From: a virus
Reading direction: 5' to 3' (one strand)
Length of the DNA stretch: 64,000 nt
IMG/VR virus record: IMGVR_UViG_3300032223_001001
Location: 17,778 to 81,777 of that record
A program made the position numbers and the translations under genes. This document shows positions 10,090-18,533 of this stretch, in pieces (positions within the stretch are counted from its first letter, which is position 1; each line of letters starts with the position of its first letter). The notes under the pieces were generated by a model, which did not search any database, was not told the origin of the DNA, and saw nothing but the letters and a program-made list of their open reading frames with translations.

Positions 10090-11694
10090 TTAATCAATTA
10101 TAACCATTTCATAATTAATATCCAATACATCATCTTCAACTAATTCATCTGCACGAACAAAACCTCTATTTTTAGTGAAAATTAAGTGATCTGGTGTACA
10201 TTTAATCTTATATCCACTATCAACATCTTCAACTTCCATTAATTCACTATTTTCACGAGTCATTTTACCAGTTAAGATATCAACAAATTTACCACCTTCA
10301 CTTTTAACTTTTAATCGTTCACTACAATTAATTAAGTCTATCACTTCGATCATGGTTAATGTTTCAACATTACCATTTTCACGTTGGACGATTAATTCAA
10401 CGTCCCCAGTTAAACAACATAAGTTAGATTGTTTAATAACTCCGATATTCTGGTGATTCGTTTTTCTATTTGCGTTATCTTTAGCCGCCAAATAAGGAAC
10501 CCCCGTTTCAATTTGTGATTCAACGATACGATTCCACACATCCAACGCTTTTACTTTTTTACCAAGACCAAGATTTACCGCTTTAGTATAATTTTGTTCA
10601 TACTCGTCCCCATAACATTCTTGTAGAGGTTTAATACCCGCTTTAATAACATCATTTGGACAAAATAAATACCAATCATGATTTTCTTTTACAGCGTTCA
10701 TGAAGTTATCCGGAATCCATAGTGCCGTAAATAAATCCCTAGCTCGCAATTCATCTTTACCGGTATTCTTTTTAATATCCAATAAGTCAAAAATATCTTT
10801 ATGCCAAGGTTCAATATAAATCGCCGCACTACCTGGTCGTCTACCTTGTTGGTTAAAGAATCTTAATGATTCGTTTACAATTTTAAGATATTTTAATAAT
10901 CCCCCAGCGTAACCACCAGATGTTGTGATTCGACTTTCTTTAGATCGAATGTTTGACATACACAATCCGATTCCTGCTGCGTCAGATGAAAATGTTGATA
11001 TATCATTCAAGGTAGCCAATAAACCTTCTCTAGAATCCCCATCGTTATAATGTAACACACATGATGCAAGTTGTGGAACCAATGTTCCAGAGTTGATCAT
11101 AATTGGTGTTGCTTTAGATACCAGTTGTTTAGTTAAGGAGTGATAATAATCAATTGCTTCTTCATATGTATTCGTCACCCATAAGGCAATACGCATATAC
11201 ATATGTTGAGGCCGTTCGATTGGTGTACCTTTAGAGTTTTTCAACAAATACATTTCTTGTAGGGCAACCCATCCAAAATAATCAAAATTATAATCATTAT
11301 CATGAAGGATTTCATTATCCAATTTTTCTGGACCATAGTTATCAATTGACGTGATAAGACGTTCATTGATGATACCTTCCTTGAATAACACCTTCATTGT
11401 TTGACTAAAACTTGGATTTGTCTCCTTATGGTATGAAGATATCGCAACGTTTGCAGCCAATTTGGAATAATCATGATGACTACCCGTATATGACGCAGCT
11501 ATTTCATATACCAACCTATCCAATTCTTTTGTTGTTATAACCCCCTCGGTTGGTACGGAAGTGATCACCTTAATGAAAATTTCATCCGAGTTTACGTTCA
11601 ACCCTTTAGCTGAACGTTTAACTCGTTGATAAATTTTTTGTGGGTTGAATGACACTTCTTCACCCCCCCTTTTTCTAATTCTTAATGACATCAT
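10090..11694 (-). CDS. nrdA: Ribonucleotide reductase large subunit, N-half with split-intein N fragment
   Basis: The 534-codon product is the N-terminal half of NrdA. It begins with an ATP-cone-like region (LRIRKRGGEEVSFNPQKIYQRV), contains LASCVLHYNDGD (first redox Cys) and GRRPGSAAIYIEPWH, and reaches the radical motif QSNLC at residue 426. There the coding sequence enters a 108-residue intein N fragment and stops. In E. coli numbering the extein ends at the thiyl Cys439, and the C-half resumes C-E-I with Glu441 one residue later. The enzyme therefore cannot form its active site without trans-splicing. Intein and C-half are encoded directly downstream. Confidence 0.93.
   Translation of the reverse strand: MMSLRIRKRGGEEVSFNPQKIYQRVKRSAKGLNVNSDEIFIKVITSVPTEGVITTKELDRLVYEIAASYTGSHHDYSKLAANVAISSYHKETNPSFSQTMKVLFKEGIINERLITSIDNYGPEKLDNEILHDNDYNFDYFGWVALQEMYLLKNSKGTPIERPQHMYMRIALWVTNTYEEAIDYYHSLTKQLVSKATPIMINSGTLVPQLASCVLHYNDGDSREGLLATLNDISTFSSDAAGIGLCMSNIRSKESRITTSGGYAGGLLKYLKIVNESLRFFNQQGRRPGSAAIYIEPWHKDIFDLLDIKKNTGKDELRARDLFTALWIPDNFMNAVKENHDWYLFCPNDVIKAGIKPLQECYGDEYEQNYTKAVNLGLGKKVKALDVWNRIVESQIETGVPYLAAKDNANRKTNHQNIGVIKQSNLCCLTGDVELIVQRENGNVETLTMIEVIDLINCSERLKVKSEGGKFVDILTGKMTRENSELMEVEDVDSGYKIKCTPDHLIFTKNRGFVRADELVEDDVLDINYEMVIID
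10093..10416 (-). other. Split NrdA intein, N fragment (108 aa)
   Basis: It starts CLTGDVELIV (block A) at 10416 and has the block B-like IKCTPDHLIFTKN, then ends in VDDVL-type residues before the stop. It is natively split from its partner by a stop, 14 bases and a new ATG, with no endonuclease gene in between. Confidence 0.88.
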
Positions 11695-11719
11695 TTTTTT
11701 CTTAATTTTTATGTAAATC

Positions 11720-12667
11720 CTAAAAATCGTCCGTGAATGTTATTGACTCGTTCATTTTTGCCTTTTGATATTCAATGGTTCTTGACTCAAAAAAGTTCCC
11801 TTTTGTTTCAACGGCAATTTGTTCCATGAACTTAAACGGTTGTTCCACGTTAAATTCTTTTGAACACCCAAGTTTAACCAATAAACCATCAACAACGAAC
11901 TCCAAATATTGTTTCATTAAATTCTGGTTCATACCGATCATTGACACTGGTAATGACTCGGTGATAAACTCTTTTTCAATTTCCAATGCGGACAACAATA
12001 TTTCTTTAATTCGTTTTTCACTCGGTTTATTCACAATATGGTTATTCAATAAATGAATCGCAAAATCACAGTGAAGATTCTCGTCCTTAAATATTAAGGC
12101 ATTTGCATCACAAAGTCCACGCATTACACCTCTTGATTTTAACCAAAATATCGAACAAAACGACCCGGAGAAAAATATCCCCTCCACAGCCGCGAACGCA
12201 ACAAGACGTTCCTGGAATGTTGAATCATTAATCCAATTCAACGCCCAATTAGCCTTCTTCTGTACCGCTGGTAGTCGTTCAATCGCGTTAAAACATTCGT
12301 CCTTCTCGTTCGGATTACTTATATAAGTATCAATCAATAGAGAATACATCAACGAGTGGATATTTTCCATTGCTAACTGAAAACCATAGAAAAACTTCGC
12401 CTCAGGGTATTGTACCTCCTTTAAGAAATTTTCAGCTAAGTTTTCATTAACAATACCATCCGATGCCGCGAAAAATGATAATATATTCTTAATGAAATAT
12501 TGTTCATTCTCCGACAAATTTGGCCAATCACGAATATCATCCGTTAAATCAATTTCTTCTGCCGTCCAGAATGCCGCCTGGTGTTGTTGGTAATACTCCC
12601 AAATATCATTATATTGAATTGGAAATATTACAAAACGATTTGGATTTTCTGTTAAAATTTTTTCCAT
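11720..12667 (-). CDS. nrdB: Ribonucleotide reductase small subunit
   Basis: The 315-residue protein provides the diferric-tyrosyl radical for NrdA. The ligands are visible: Asp70 (AASDG), Glu101 and His104 ([10 protein letters not shown]), radical Tyr108, Glu162 (AVEG), and Glu196 with His199 (KDENLHCD). The C-terminus, ITFTDDF, matches the peptide that docks to NrdA. Length is slightly short but normal for phage NrdB. It lies 3 bases after the gp41 C-half stop and 25 bases before the nrdA start, so all are probably one transcript. No intein is present. Confidence 0.95.
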   Translation of the reverse strand: MEKILTENPNRFVIFPIQYNDIWEYYQQHQAAFWTAEEIDLTDDIRDWPNLSENEQYFIKNILSFFAASDGIVNENLAENFLKEVQYPEAKFFYGFQLAMENIHSLMYSLLIDTYISNPNEKDECFNAIERLPAVQKKANWALNWINDSTFQERLVAFAAVEGIFFSGSFCSIFWLKSRGVMRGLCDANALIFKDENLHCDFAIHLLNNHIVNKPSEKRIKEILLSALEIEKEFITESLPVSMIGMNQNLMKQYLEFVVDGLLVKLGCSKEFNVEQPFKFMEQIAVETKGNFFESRTIEYQKAKMNESITFTDDF

Positions 12668-12670
12668 AAT

Positions 12671-13141
12671 TTATTCTGTTTTTTGTTTTTCTTTTCGTTT
12701 ATCCATTAATTCTCTAATGCGATCCTTATTTCGTTGTTCCTGTTTTTCTTCATGGCCCAAAAACGTCGTTGAGGTATCTGTATCAATGTCCAGCATTCCG
12801 TTGTCAAATTTACAATTTTCAAACACAATACCATCATCACCAATCCTGGATTTTGTTATTGCCATTGTCGCCAACTTCATTTCCTTTTGGGGTAAAGTCC
12901 TTGCGATTGTTAAGATAACGTGTCCAACTTGTGCCTTCTTAATCGATCCCCCCATTTGGTCGGTAGTTACCACTTCAGCGGAAATTGAAGAATTGTGTGT
13001 ATATACCCCATTCGCATAAAACATATGGGTACCTTCCACCGAAATATCTATAGTATCTTCCTCACCTACTAACTCAATTGATTCTATTTCATCTAAAATA
13101 AAATCGTCATCTGTTAAAATATGAAATTCATTTTCCATCAT
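12671..13141 (-). CDS. gp41: Replicative helicase gp41, C-half with split-intein C fragment
   Basis: This 156-codon gene encodes the last part of a DnaB/gp41-type helicase in trans. Residues 1-50 form the intein C fragment (DTIDISVEGTHMFYANGVYTHN). The extein then begins SSISAEVVTTDQMGGSIKKAQVGHVILTIART and carries the final RecA-core strands. The tail is charged (NKDRIRELMDKRKEKQKTE). Splicing to the N-half would give about 459 residues; T4 gp41 is 475. Start may be either of two adjacent ATGs. It overlaps the upstream small endonuclease gene by 14 bases. The intein resembles the published gp41-1 split intein (MFYAN...THN|SS). Confidence 0.92.
   Translation of the reverse strand: MMENEFHILTDDDFILDEIESIELVGEEDTIDISVEGTHMFYANGVYTHNSSISAEVVTTDQMGGSIKKAQVGHVILTIARTLPQKEMKLATMAITKSRIGDDGIVFENCKFDNGMLDIDTDTSTTFLGHEEKQEQRNKDRIRELMDKRKEKQKTE
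12992..13141 (-). other. Split gp41 intein, C fragment (50 aa)
   Basis: Block F (DTIDISVEGTHMFYANG) and block G (VYTHN) are followed by Ser, the extein nucleophile. The partner N fragment is at 13398-13670, with an endonuclease gene between them. Confidence 0.88.
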
Positions 13142-13388
13142 TCAAAAATTTAATACATTGTTCAACTACTTTTTCTTTATCATTGTAATAATCACGTTCC
13201 TTAACCCTTAATAAATTATAACCTTTTTTTATTAAATATTCATCACGTTTCTTATCTTTTTTTATTTGTTCCGGTCTGGAATGCCAATATTCCCCATCGA
13301 ACTCAATTATATTATTACCAAGTTTGAAGTCAACCTTGATAATTGTCATATTGTTTTCCCAAATATAAAAAGTTGGACTACAAGACAA
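13128..13388 (-). CDS. Small Vsr/DUF559-like endonuclease between the gp41 halves
   Basis: The frame encodes up to 86 residues from a TTG at 13388, or 73 from an ATG at 13349. Visible motifs are VDFKLGNNIIEFDGEYWH, then KKDKKRDEYLIKKGYNLLRVKERD. This is the core of a Vsr/MTH1-like PD-(D/E)xK fold (Asp, then Glu-x-Asp-Gly, then the Arg-rich helix and a strand ending LRV). It is much shorter than typical free-standing Vsr-like homing enzymes, so it may be trimmed. Location inside a fractured intein gene matches the arrangement described by Dassa and colleagues for phage split inteins. A homing role is inferred from that precedent. Confidence 0.72.
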   Translation of the reverse strand: MSCSPTFYIWENNMTIIKVDFKLGNNIIEFDGEYWHSRPEQIKKDKKRDEYLIKKGYNLLRVKERDYYNDKEKVVEQCIKFLNDGK

Positions 13389-13394
13389 AAATAT

Positions 13395-15509
13395 TTAATC
13401 TTTTTTCAAAAATAATTTACTCCCAACAGTTAAACCACTTTGAATCGATAAAAACTCGTTATTATCCGTTGGAAATCTATGTTTTGCAGAAACTTTAATT
13501 TCTTTACCAGATTTTGTTTTTATCTTATAAACTGGTTGTTTTTCAATTGGAAATACATAATTAACTTCTTTATATCCTTCGTGGGTCATAATTTTATCCC
13601 CCAGAATAACATCCTTAATCATAATATCCCCTTTATTTTGAATATTAACAATAGTGTCAAGACTAACACAACGACCACCTTGAGTTCCACACCACCCAAC
13701 TAAATCTAATTCATGGCACATTGATTCAAACCCACGCATTACAGCACCTTCAGCCTTCCATTCGTTTTCAATTTGACGATCCGATATAACACAATCAATA
13801 TAATCCAAAACAACCATATCAATCTTGACACCGTCCGCGATCATTTTACGAATCTTATTCTTAATTTGTGAAACTGTCACGTTGTCCGATGGCATCTTAC
13901 ACAAGATCAACTTATTGTCCATGGTTGATTCAATTTCTCTAACACGTGCTAGAACTTCTTCCTTCCTACTCGTTAATTCGTCCGGATGAATTTTTGTCCA
14001 TAACGTATAATGTTTACGTTGAATAATCTTTTTGTTGTCCTCAAAAAAGATTTGTAGTACATTATACCCATGATTAAACGCACTATTAGCGATTTTGGTT
14101 AACATTGTGGTGTTGTGTGTTAAAACGTAGTCCCTGGATACATATAATTCATCCGGATTGGACACCTTAATACATACAGCTTCTTCATCGTGGGAATAAG
14201 TGATTGACTTAACATATTTTTGTTGTACTGGTTTATTAGCCTCAAGATATTTGTTAACCTTATTTAACACACCAAATGGAATTAAACCAGTTGTAAATGT
14301 TATTCTAAAAGTACCCCCCATATCTTCAATTATACCCCCTAAAGATAACACTAATTCTCTAATAACTGTTTTATTACCATCATTTTTTTTACAAATAATA
14401 TATCCCTCACCATCCATGGTTGCTAATGAATCAAACAAACCCCTTAAGAAGTTCAAACGAACATTAACCGTGTTATAGATATATTTTGAACATTGTGTTA
14501 TTGTTATTTCTTCAGTGATCACCTCCCCATCATATAAGGACAATCCAAATTCATATGAATCATCAACATCTTGGGATTGAAATTCAACTGGTTTAACCAT
14601 TGGTAGTTGATATACATTTCCCTGGTTTAAACCATCCATGATATTGTTTGCAGTTAATACAACAAATTCTTTTGAATTATTTTCCTTCACCGTCCATAAA
14701 TGTTCAAGTCCACAATTCACAAACGTATTATCCATAAATTCAACCTTATAAATCGGTTTTACTCCTTGTGGATATTTTCCCAATACATACTGTTCCTTAC
14801 CGTCACTACCGATAACCTTTTCACCAATATTGATTTCCCCCATTGTTGTCCAACCAGATGGTGTTAATAATGGTTCAGACACACCATGTTCCTTCCCAAC
14901 ACCGGTCGGCGCAAGGACAACCCCAATTTCACCCTTGGCCAAACCCCCCTTTAATAAACGATCAATACCAGGTATCCCCATCGGGATTGGGTGACGATAA
15001 TCTTCCTCCAATACATCATCAAGATTGGAGAAAACATCCATCATATCGTTATCATGTTGTCCCACCTGGAGGGCGTCACGAACCAGTTGTTCCACCTTAT
15101 CATAATTCTCGAATTCACCCCCATCGATAATCTTTTGGGCTTTAACCATCACCTTTTGCAATTCTTGTTGTTTACAGAATTTCAAGGCTTTTTCTTGAAC
15201 AAATTCTTGTCCATCGACTGGTGATTCTTGAATTTTCTTGATGGTATCAATAATCAACTTGGAAGCACTTTCTTGCGTGATTTCCGATAACGTGATTTGT
15301 TTTAATGTATCATAATTCGGTACATTTTCGTATTTGGAATGATATTCCTTGATCATCTGAAGAATCAACTTGAAATACTTGTTTTCAAAATAATTCACGT
15401 CAATAACATCAATTATCGTTCTAGCGAAATCCTTATCAACTACCAATTGATTCAATAGTTGTAGCTGAAATCCACTACCCAAATATTCAAAATTTTTATT
15501 CTTACTCAT
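13395..15509 (-). CDS. gp41: Replicative helicase gp41, N-half carrying a class-3-like intein and a split-intein N fragment
   Basis: This 704-codon gene encodes the N-terminal helical domain and RecA core of a T4 gp41/DnaB-type helicase. The Walker A residues PTGVGK (201-206) are interrupted at once by an intein (207-466), after which TTMLTKIA completes the P-loop. Walker B (VVLDYIDCV) lies near residue 567. At residue 614, after GTQGGR, a second, split intein begins (91 residues) and the gene stops. Both inteins must be removed, one in cis and one in trans, to make the helicase. The start has AAAGGAG 15 bases upstream, one of the few clear Shine-Dalgarno sites here. Confidence 0.93.
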   Translation of the reverse strand: MSKNKNFEYLGSGFQLQLLNQLVVDKDFARTIIDVIDVNYFENKYFKLILQMIKEYHSKYENVPNYDTLKQITLSEITQESASKLIIDTIKKIQESPVDGQEFVQEKALKFCKQQELQKVMVKAQKIIDGGEFENYDKVEQLVRDALQVGQHDNDMMDVFSNLDDVLEEDYRHPIPMGIPGIDRLLKGGLAKGEIGVVLAPTGVGKEHGVSEPLLTPSGWTTMGEINIGEKVIGSDGKEQYVLGKYPQGVKPIYKVEFMDNTFVNCGLEHLWTVKENNSKEFVVLTANNIMDGLNQGNVYQLPMVKPVEFQSQDVDDSYEFGLSLYDGEVITEEITITQCSKYIYNTVNVRLNFLRGLFDSLATMDGEGYIICKKNDGNKTVIRELVLSLGGIIEDMGGTFRITFTTGLIPFGVLNKVNKYLEANKPVQQKYVKSITYSHDEEAVCIKVSNPDELYVSRDYVLTHNTTMLTKIANSAFNHGYNVLQIFFEDNKKIIQRKHYTLWTKIHPDELTSRKEEVLARVREIESTMDNKLILCKMPSDNVTVSQIKNKIRKMIADGVKIDMVVLDYIDCVISDRQIENEWKAEGAVMRGFESMCHELDLVGWCGTQGGRCVSLDTIVNIQNKGDIMIKDVILGDKIMTHEGYKEVNYVFPIEKQPVYKIKTKSGKEIKVSAKHRFPTDNNEFLSIQSGLTVGSKLFLKKD
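13398..13670 (-). other. Split gp41 intein, N fragment (91 aa)
   Basis: It begins CVSLDTIVNIQNKGDIMIKD, contains GDKIMTHEGYKEVNYVFP and block B-like KVSAKHRFPT, and ends KLFLKKD. Length and pattern match the gp41-1 type N fragment (about 88 residues). Confidence 0.88.
14112..14891 (-). other. Class-3-like intein in gp41 Walker A (260 aa)
   Basis: The intein starts with Glu207, not Cys or Ser, and ends LTHN before Thr. Trp272 (EHLW), Cys446 (VCIKV) and Thr464 (THN) match the W-C-T signature of class 3 inteins. The middle has only degenerate endonuclease traces (FGLSLYDGE; LRGLFDSLATMDGEGY), so the LAGLIDADG nuclease is probably dead or shrunken. Confidence 0.82.
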
Positions 15510-15533
15510 CGTTCAATCTACTCCTTTATTTTA

Positions 15534-15540
15534 ATAAATA
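15534..15540 (-). promoter_or_regulatory. TATTTAT element before gp41
   Basis: The sense strand has AATATTTATTAAAATAAAGGAG, 25 bases before the gp41 ATG. It abuts the stop of the upstream gene and could add an internal promoter to the replication operon. Confidence 0.4.
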
Positions 15541-15993
15541 TTACTTAACCAATACTTTATCCAGGTAATCCACAGTTAATTCTTCGGAAGAAAAAACATC
15601 CGTTAAATTTAACAATAAATCCTTTAAGTGTGGTCTAACATCAACTGTATATCTAACCTTCGGAGGATATACTTTTGCATCAATTTCTCTAACAAATAAA
15701 ACGTTTTCATTCATTTTAATTGTGATTCTAATATGTTCCGGACCATCGGTCTTTGATGTATCCATAATCGTTGGGTCATTGTTAATTTCATATTGGTGAT
15801 CCAACATATATGTTACTGTCTTAATTCTCAATTGACGTTCCAAATCACTTTTGAAGTAACTAATCAATTCATATAAGTCCATTGAATTTTTTGCTTTAGG
15901 ATTATAATCCCTAACATTAAAAAAACGTTGTACGATAATGTTTTCGTTGATGTTCATCAAAAACTCCAATTTTGTTATTTCTTGCTCTTTCAT
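15541..15993 (-). CDS. Unknown protein between gp41 and RNase H
   Basis: The 150-residue product begins MKEQEITKLEFLMNINENII and has a mixed alpha/beta composition with one strongly charged central part and a C-terminal LLLNLTDVFSSEELTVDYLDKVL helix. No motif, signal peptide or membrane segment is seen. It starts 6 bases after the RNase H stop and is followed by gp41, so it probably belongs to the replication operon. Function is not recognised; by position it could be a replisome accessory or late-transcription factor, but nothing in the sequence shows this. Confidence 0.75.
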   Translation of the reverse strand: MKEQEITKLEFLMNINENIIVQRFFNVRDYNPKAKNSMDLYELISYFKSDLERQLRIKTVTYMLDHQYEINNDPTIMDTSKTDGPEHIRITIKMNENVLFVREIDAKVYPPKVRYTVDVRPHLKDLLLNLTDVFSSEELTVDYLDKVLVK

Positions 15994-15999
15994 AAATTT

Positions 16000-17016
16000 T
16001 TAATTATTAAATTTTCTTTTTTCTTTACGGGTTAACTTTAAGAATGGTTTTAGAAATTCAACCCACGCGTTATCTCTTTTGGGTAGGTACTTAAATAATC
16101 CATCTTCCATCATCATTTTCATGGCGTTCTTGTATCCCCTACCATCTGGATCCAAGAACTCTTTATAATACATTTCTACAACATTTTTTCCATCTTCTGA
16201 AATTAAAGGGTTAAACAAATCAATTATCTTATTACTCGTCTTAAAGAATTCTTCACCAAATATACCACTTTTTGTTTTACCTGACAACAAATTCTTCAAT
16301 GAATTATTTTTTTCATCTTCCAATATTAACTTATTGGCCTTATCCAAAATATCGTTAATTGTTATTCTTGTATCAAGTATTTCGGGAAATAACTTAAGAA
16401 TATTCTTTTCCCCCAAATAATAGATACCATCAATGTTATCCGACTTATCACCAGACAATATCTTATAGGTTAATATGTTATAGTGGGGAATATATATCTT
16501 ATCAATCTTTACCTTATCACCAACCTTATACATCGTCTTTAAGATCGGACTATATAACGACACATCTTCCGAAATAAGTTGGGTTAAATCAACATCACCA
16601 GAATAAATAATCTTTTCTTCATTCGTTGAAATTTTACAATAATAAGCAACCAAATCATCCGCTTCATTACCATCAATTTCCACCTGACGGACAAACAACT
16701 CCTCCATATACTGTTTAATACGTTGACGTTGATAATCATACGACTCCTGGTCATATGTTCGAACACGTTCACGACGATTTAACTTATATTGGGGGTATAT
16801 TAGTCTTCTGGATGATCGATTCTCGTCACCATCCCAAAATACCATAACCTTATCCAAATTATGTTCTTCAATAAATTTTTGTATTGTATTTAAGAAATGC
16901 CATATGGCACCAACATGTTTTTCATTGTGATAATAATCCTTAACACCAAATAATCCGATCTTAAATAGATTTTCACCATCAATCAATAAAGTTTTTACTT
17001 TTGAGTTTCTACCCAT
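16000..17016 (-). CDS. rnh: RNase H / 5'-3' exonuclease of the FEN family
   Basis: The 338-residue protein removes RNA primers and 5' flaps at the lagging strand, as T4 Rnh does. Acidic metal-binding residues are in the family order: Asp13 (LLIDGENL), Asp62 and Asp64 (FWDGDENRSSRRL), Glu118, Asp120 and Asp121 (DGNEADDLVAYY), Asp141 and Asp143 (YSGDVDLTQLI). The helix-hairpin-helix region follows as LSGDKSDNIDGIYYLGEKNI. Length is close to T4 Rnh (305). A hairpin terminator lies just upstream, so it probably starts the replication transcript that runs through gp41 and nrdA. Confidence 0.92.
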   Translation of the reverse strand: MGRNSKVKTLLIDGENLFKIGLFGVKDYYHNEKHVGAIWHFLNTIQKFIEEHNLDKVMVFWDGDENRSSRRLIYPQYKLNRRERVRTYDQESYDYQRQRIKQYMEELFVRQVEIDGNEADDLVAYYCKISTNEEKIIYSGDVDLTQLISEDVSLYSPILKTMYKVGDKVKIDKIYIPHYNILTYKILSGDKSDNIDGIYYLGEKNILKLFPEILDTRITINDILDKANKLILEDEKNNSLKNLLSGKTKSGIFGEEFFKTSNKIIDLFNPLISEDGKNVVEMYYKEFLDPDGRGYKNAMKMMMEDGLFKYLPKRDNAWVEFLKPFLKLTRKEKRKFNN

Positions 17017-17060
17017 TTAATTTTTATTACTTGGTCCAACAATAGTACAAATATAAGAAT

Positions 17061-17094
17061 ATCCCCTTAAAAAATCAAACGTTTTTAAGGGGAT
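17061..17094. terminator. Strong bidirectional terminator
   Basis: A 13-bp perfect stem (ATCCCCTTAAAAA / TTTTTAAGGGGAT) with an 8-base loop separates the accessory zone from RNase H. The A/T arms make it work in both directions. Confidence 0.8.
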
Positions 17095-17108
17095 AGTGTT
17101 AATTATTT

Positions 17109-17303
17109 TTATTGAGTCGGATTGTTATCGGATGGATTGTTAGGGGTGGGGTTGATTTTATTACTTTTAAGTAAATTTTCTTCCGCCCATAATGGTTGAA
17201 GATTAGTATAATGAAATAACTTAAGTAGTTCTTCCTCGGTTTCAGCCGAAGCTAATGGAATTATATGATCAATATGCCAACCATAAATACCATAATTCTG
17301 CTC
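17109..17303 (-). pseudogene. HNH endonuclease C-terminal remnant
   Basis: This open stretch has no start codon and an in-frame stop just upstream. It encodes [20 protein letters not shown], continuing to [17 protein letters not shown]. The block [11 protein letters not shown] and the NLQPLWxEENL tail are nearly the same as the end of the intact HNH gene at 58628-59314. It abuts the right side of the first IS607-type element. It is therefore the 3' end of an HNH homing gene whose front part is missing or displaced to about 19.2-19.55 kb. Confidence 0.82.
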
Positions 17304-17304
17304 T

Positions 17305-17395
17305 TAAACTAGTACTTAAATGTAAGTATTTCGTAAATATCCGTTATTTAGACGGACAAGTTGTTTGAATTAACAACTGCCTAAGCCAGGCAACT
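17305..17395 (-). ncRNA. Candidate omega/guide RNA end of IS607 element 1
   Basis: The end of tnpB and the 65 bases after it form several short hairpins: TGCCT/AGGCA across the stop, GTTGTT/AACAAC, and CCGT/ACGG. TnpB families use an RNA from this end, with the guide read from the flanking DNA. Secondary structure is seen by eye only. Confidence 0.4.
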
Positions 17396-18533
17396 TTTTA
17401 TTTTTTTCGTCTTTTAGTTTAATACCGATCGGTTTGAATGTTCCGTTATAAACACGTTTAATGTTTATTGAACCATTTTCATCTCTAGGTAAACTAACAC
17501 CACACCAAACACAATTAAACACACGATCTTTAACTGTTAGATTGTGTTTAACGTGTTGACAACAACTACATGTTTTACTGGTATAACTTTCATTGACTTT
17601 TTCAAAAATCTTCCCACATTGTTTTGCTTTATATTCTAATAAAAACGTGAAAATACTTATTGCTGCGTTTGAATATGATCTACTAAAGTTTTTTTGTTTT
17701 TTAGTGTTATCACTTTCCATTAATTTCTTAACGTCAAACTTTCCAACAACAATGATATCTTCTTTAACTTGTTTTATATATTTTGTACTTTCTTTTTGCA
17801 CATAATCATACCTAGTATTTTTTAAACGTAAATGGGTTTTATTTAATTGTTTTTTAACTTTTTTACGTCTTTTACTAGTTAACTGTTTACTTGATAATGA
17901 TTTATTTAATTCAGCAATTCTAGCTTCATATTTTTTAATTAATTTGGTTGAAAATCTTTTAACTTCGTATCCATTAGAATCAACCATTAAACTTTTTAAC
18001 CCCAAATCACAACCAACAACATCGTTATTATATCTCACTAATAAATTTGGTATTGCATCACATGTAAATACCAAAAAATAATCGTCATTTTCTTTTTTAA
18101 GTTTTACCCCAGTGAAATCATTTGGGAATGTTTCAACTCCTTTAATACCATTTTTAATTTTCGGTAAATACACTAAACCATTCTTAATTCTAACATCTGT
18201 TTTAGCAAAAAAAATGGAACTAAAGTTATCATTGGTTTTATGTTTTGGAAATCCAGAACCATTAAAGAAATTCTTAAACGAAGCTGCCACTCTAAAAACA
18301 ATTTCTTGTAAAGACTTATTTGGAATGTCATTCCAACTAGTGTCTTCTTTTTTTAATAAAGTTAATTCTTGTTTCTGAACGTATTTATTTAATGTTTTTC
18401 CGGTACCTTGGTAATAATAAATGTATTGGTCAATACAAACATTATACAATGTTTTACATCGTCTTAACCAAAATTCAAACGTATTGAAATTTGTTTTGTT
18501 AATTATTAACTTTATTTTTTTAGCTTTTTTCAT
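17370..18533 (-). CDS. tnpB: TnpB RNA-guided nuclease, rearranged RuvC site
   Basis: The 387-residue TnpB has RuvC-I Asp176 (GCDLGLKSL), a zinc ribbon (Cys322, Cys325, Cys341, Cys344) and RuvC-III Asp351 (RDENGSINI). The usual RuvC-II Glu is replaced by Gly264 (IVVGKFDVKKL). A Glu at 315 (VNESYTSKTC) lies about 50 residues on, the position of the alternative catalytic Glu reported for Fanzor-related TnpBs. It overlaps tnpA by 14 bases. The activity is plausible but must use the alternative Glu. The DNA is more AT-rich than the tail genes. Confidence 0.9.
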   Translation of the reverse strand: MKKAKKIKLIINKTNFNTFEFWLRRCKTLYNVCIDQYIYYYQGTGKTLNKYVQKQELTLLKKEDTSWNDIPNKSLQEIVFRVAASFKNFFNGSGFPKHKTNDNFSSIFFAKTDVRIKNGLVYLPKIKNGIKGVETFPNDFTGVKLKKENDDYFLVFTCDAIPNLLVRYNNDVVGCDLGLKSLMVDSNGYEVKRFSTKLIKKYEARIAELNKSLSSKQLTSKRRKKVKKQLNKTHLRLKNTRYDYVQKESTKYIKQVKEDIIVVGKFDVKKLMESDNTKKQKNFSRSYSNAAISIFTFLLEYKAKQCGKIFEKVNESYTSKTCSCCQHVKHNLTVKDRVFNCVWCGVSLPRDENGSINIKRVYNGTFKPIGIKLKDEKNKKLPGLGSC

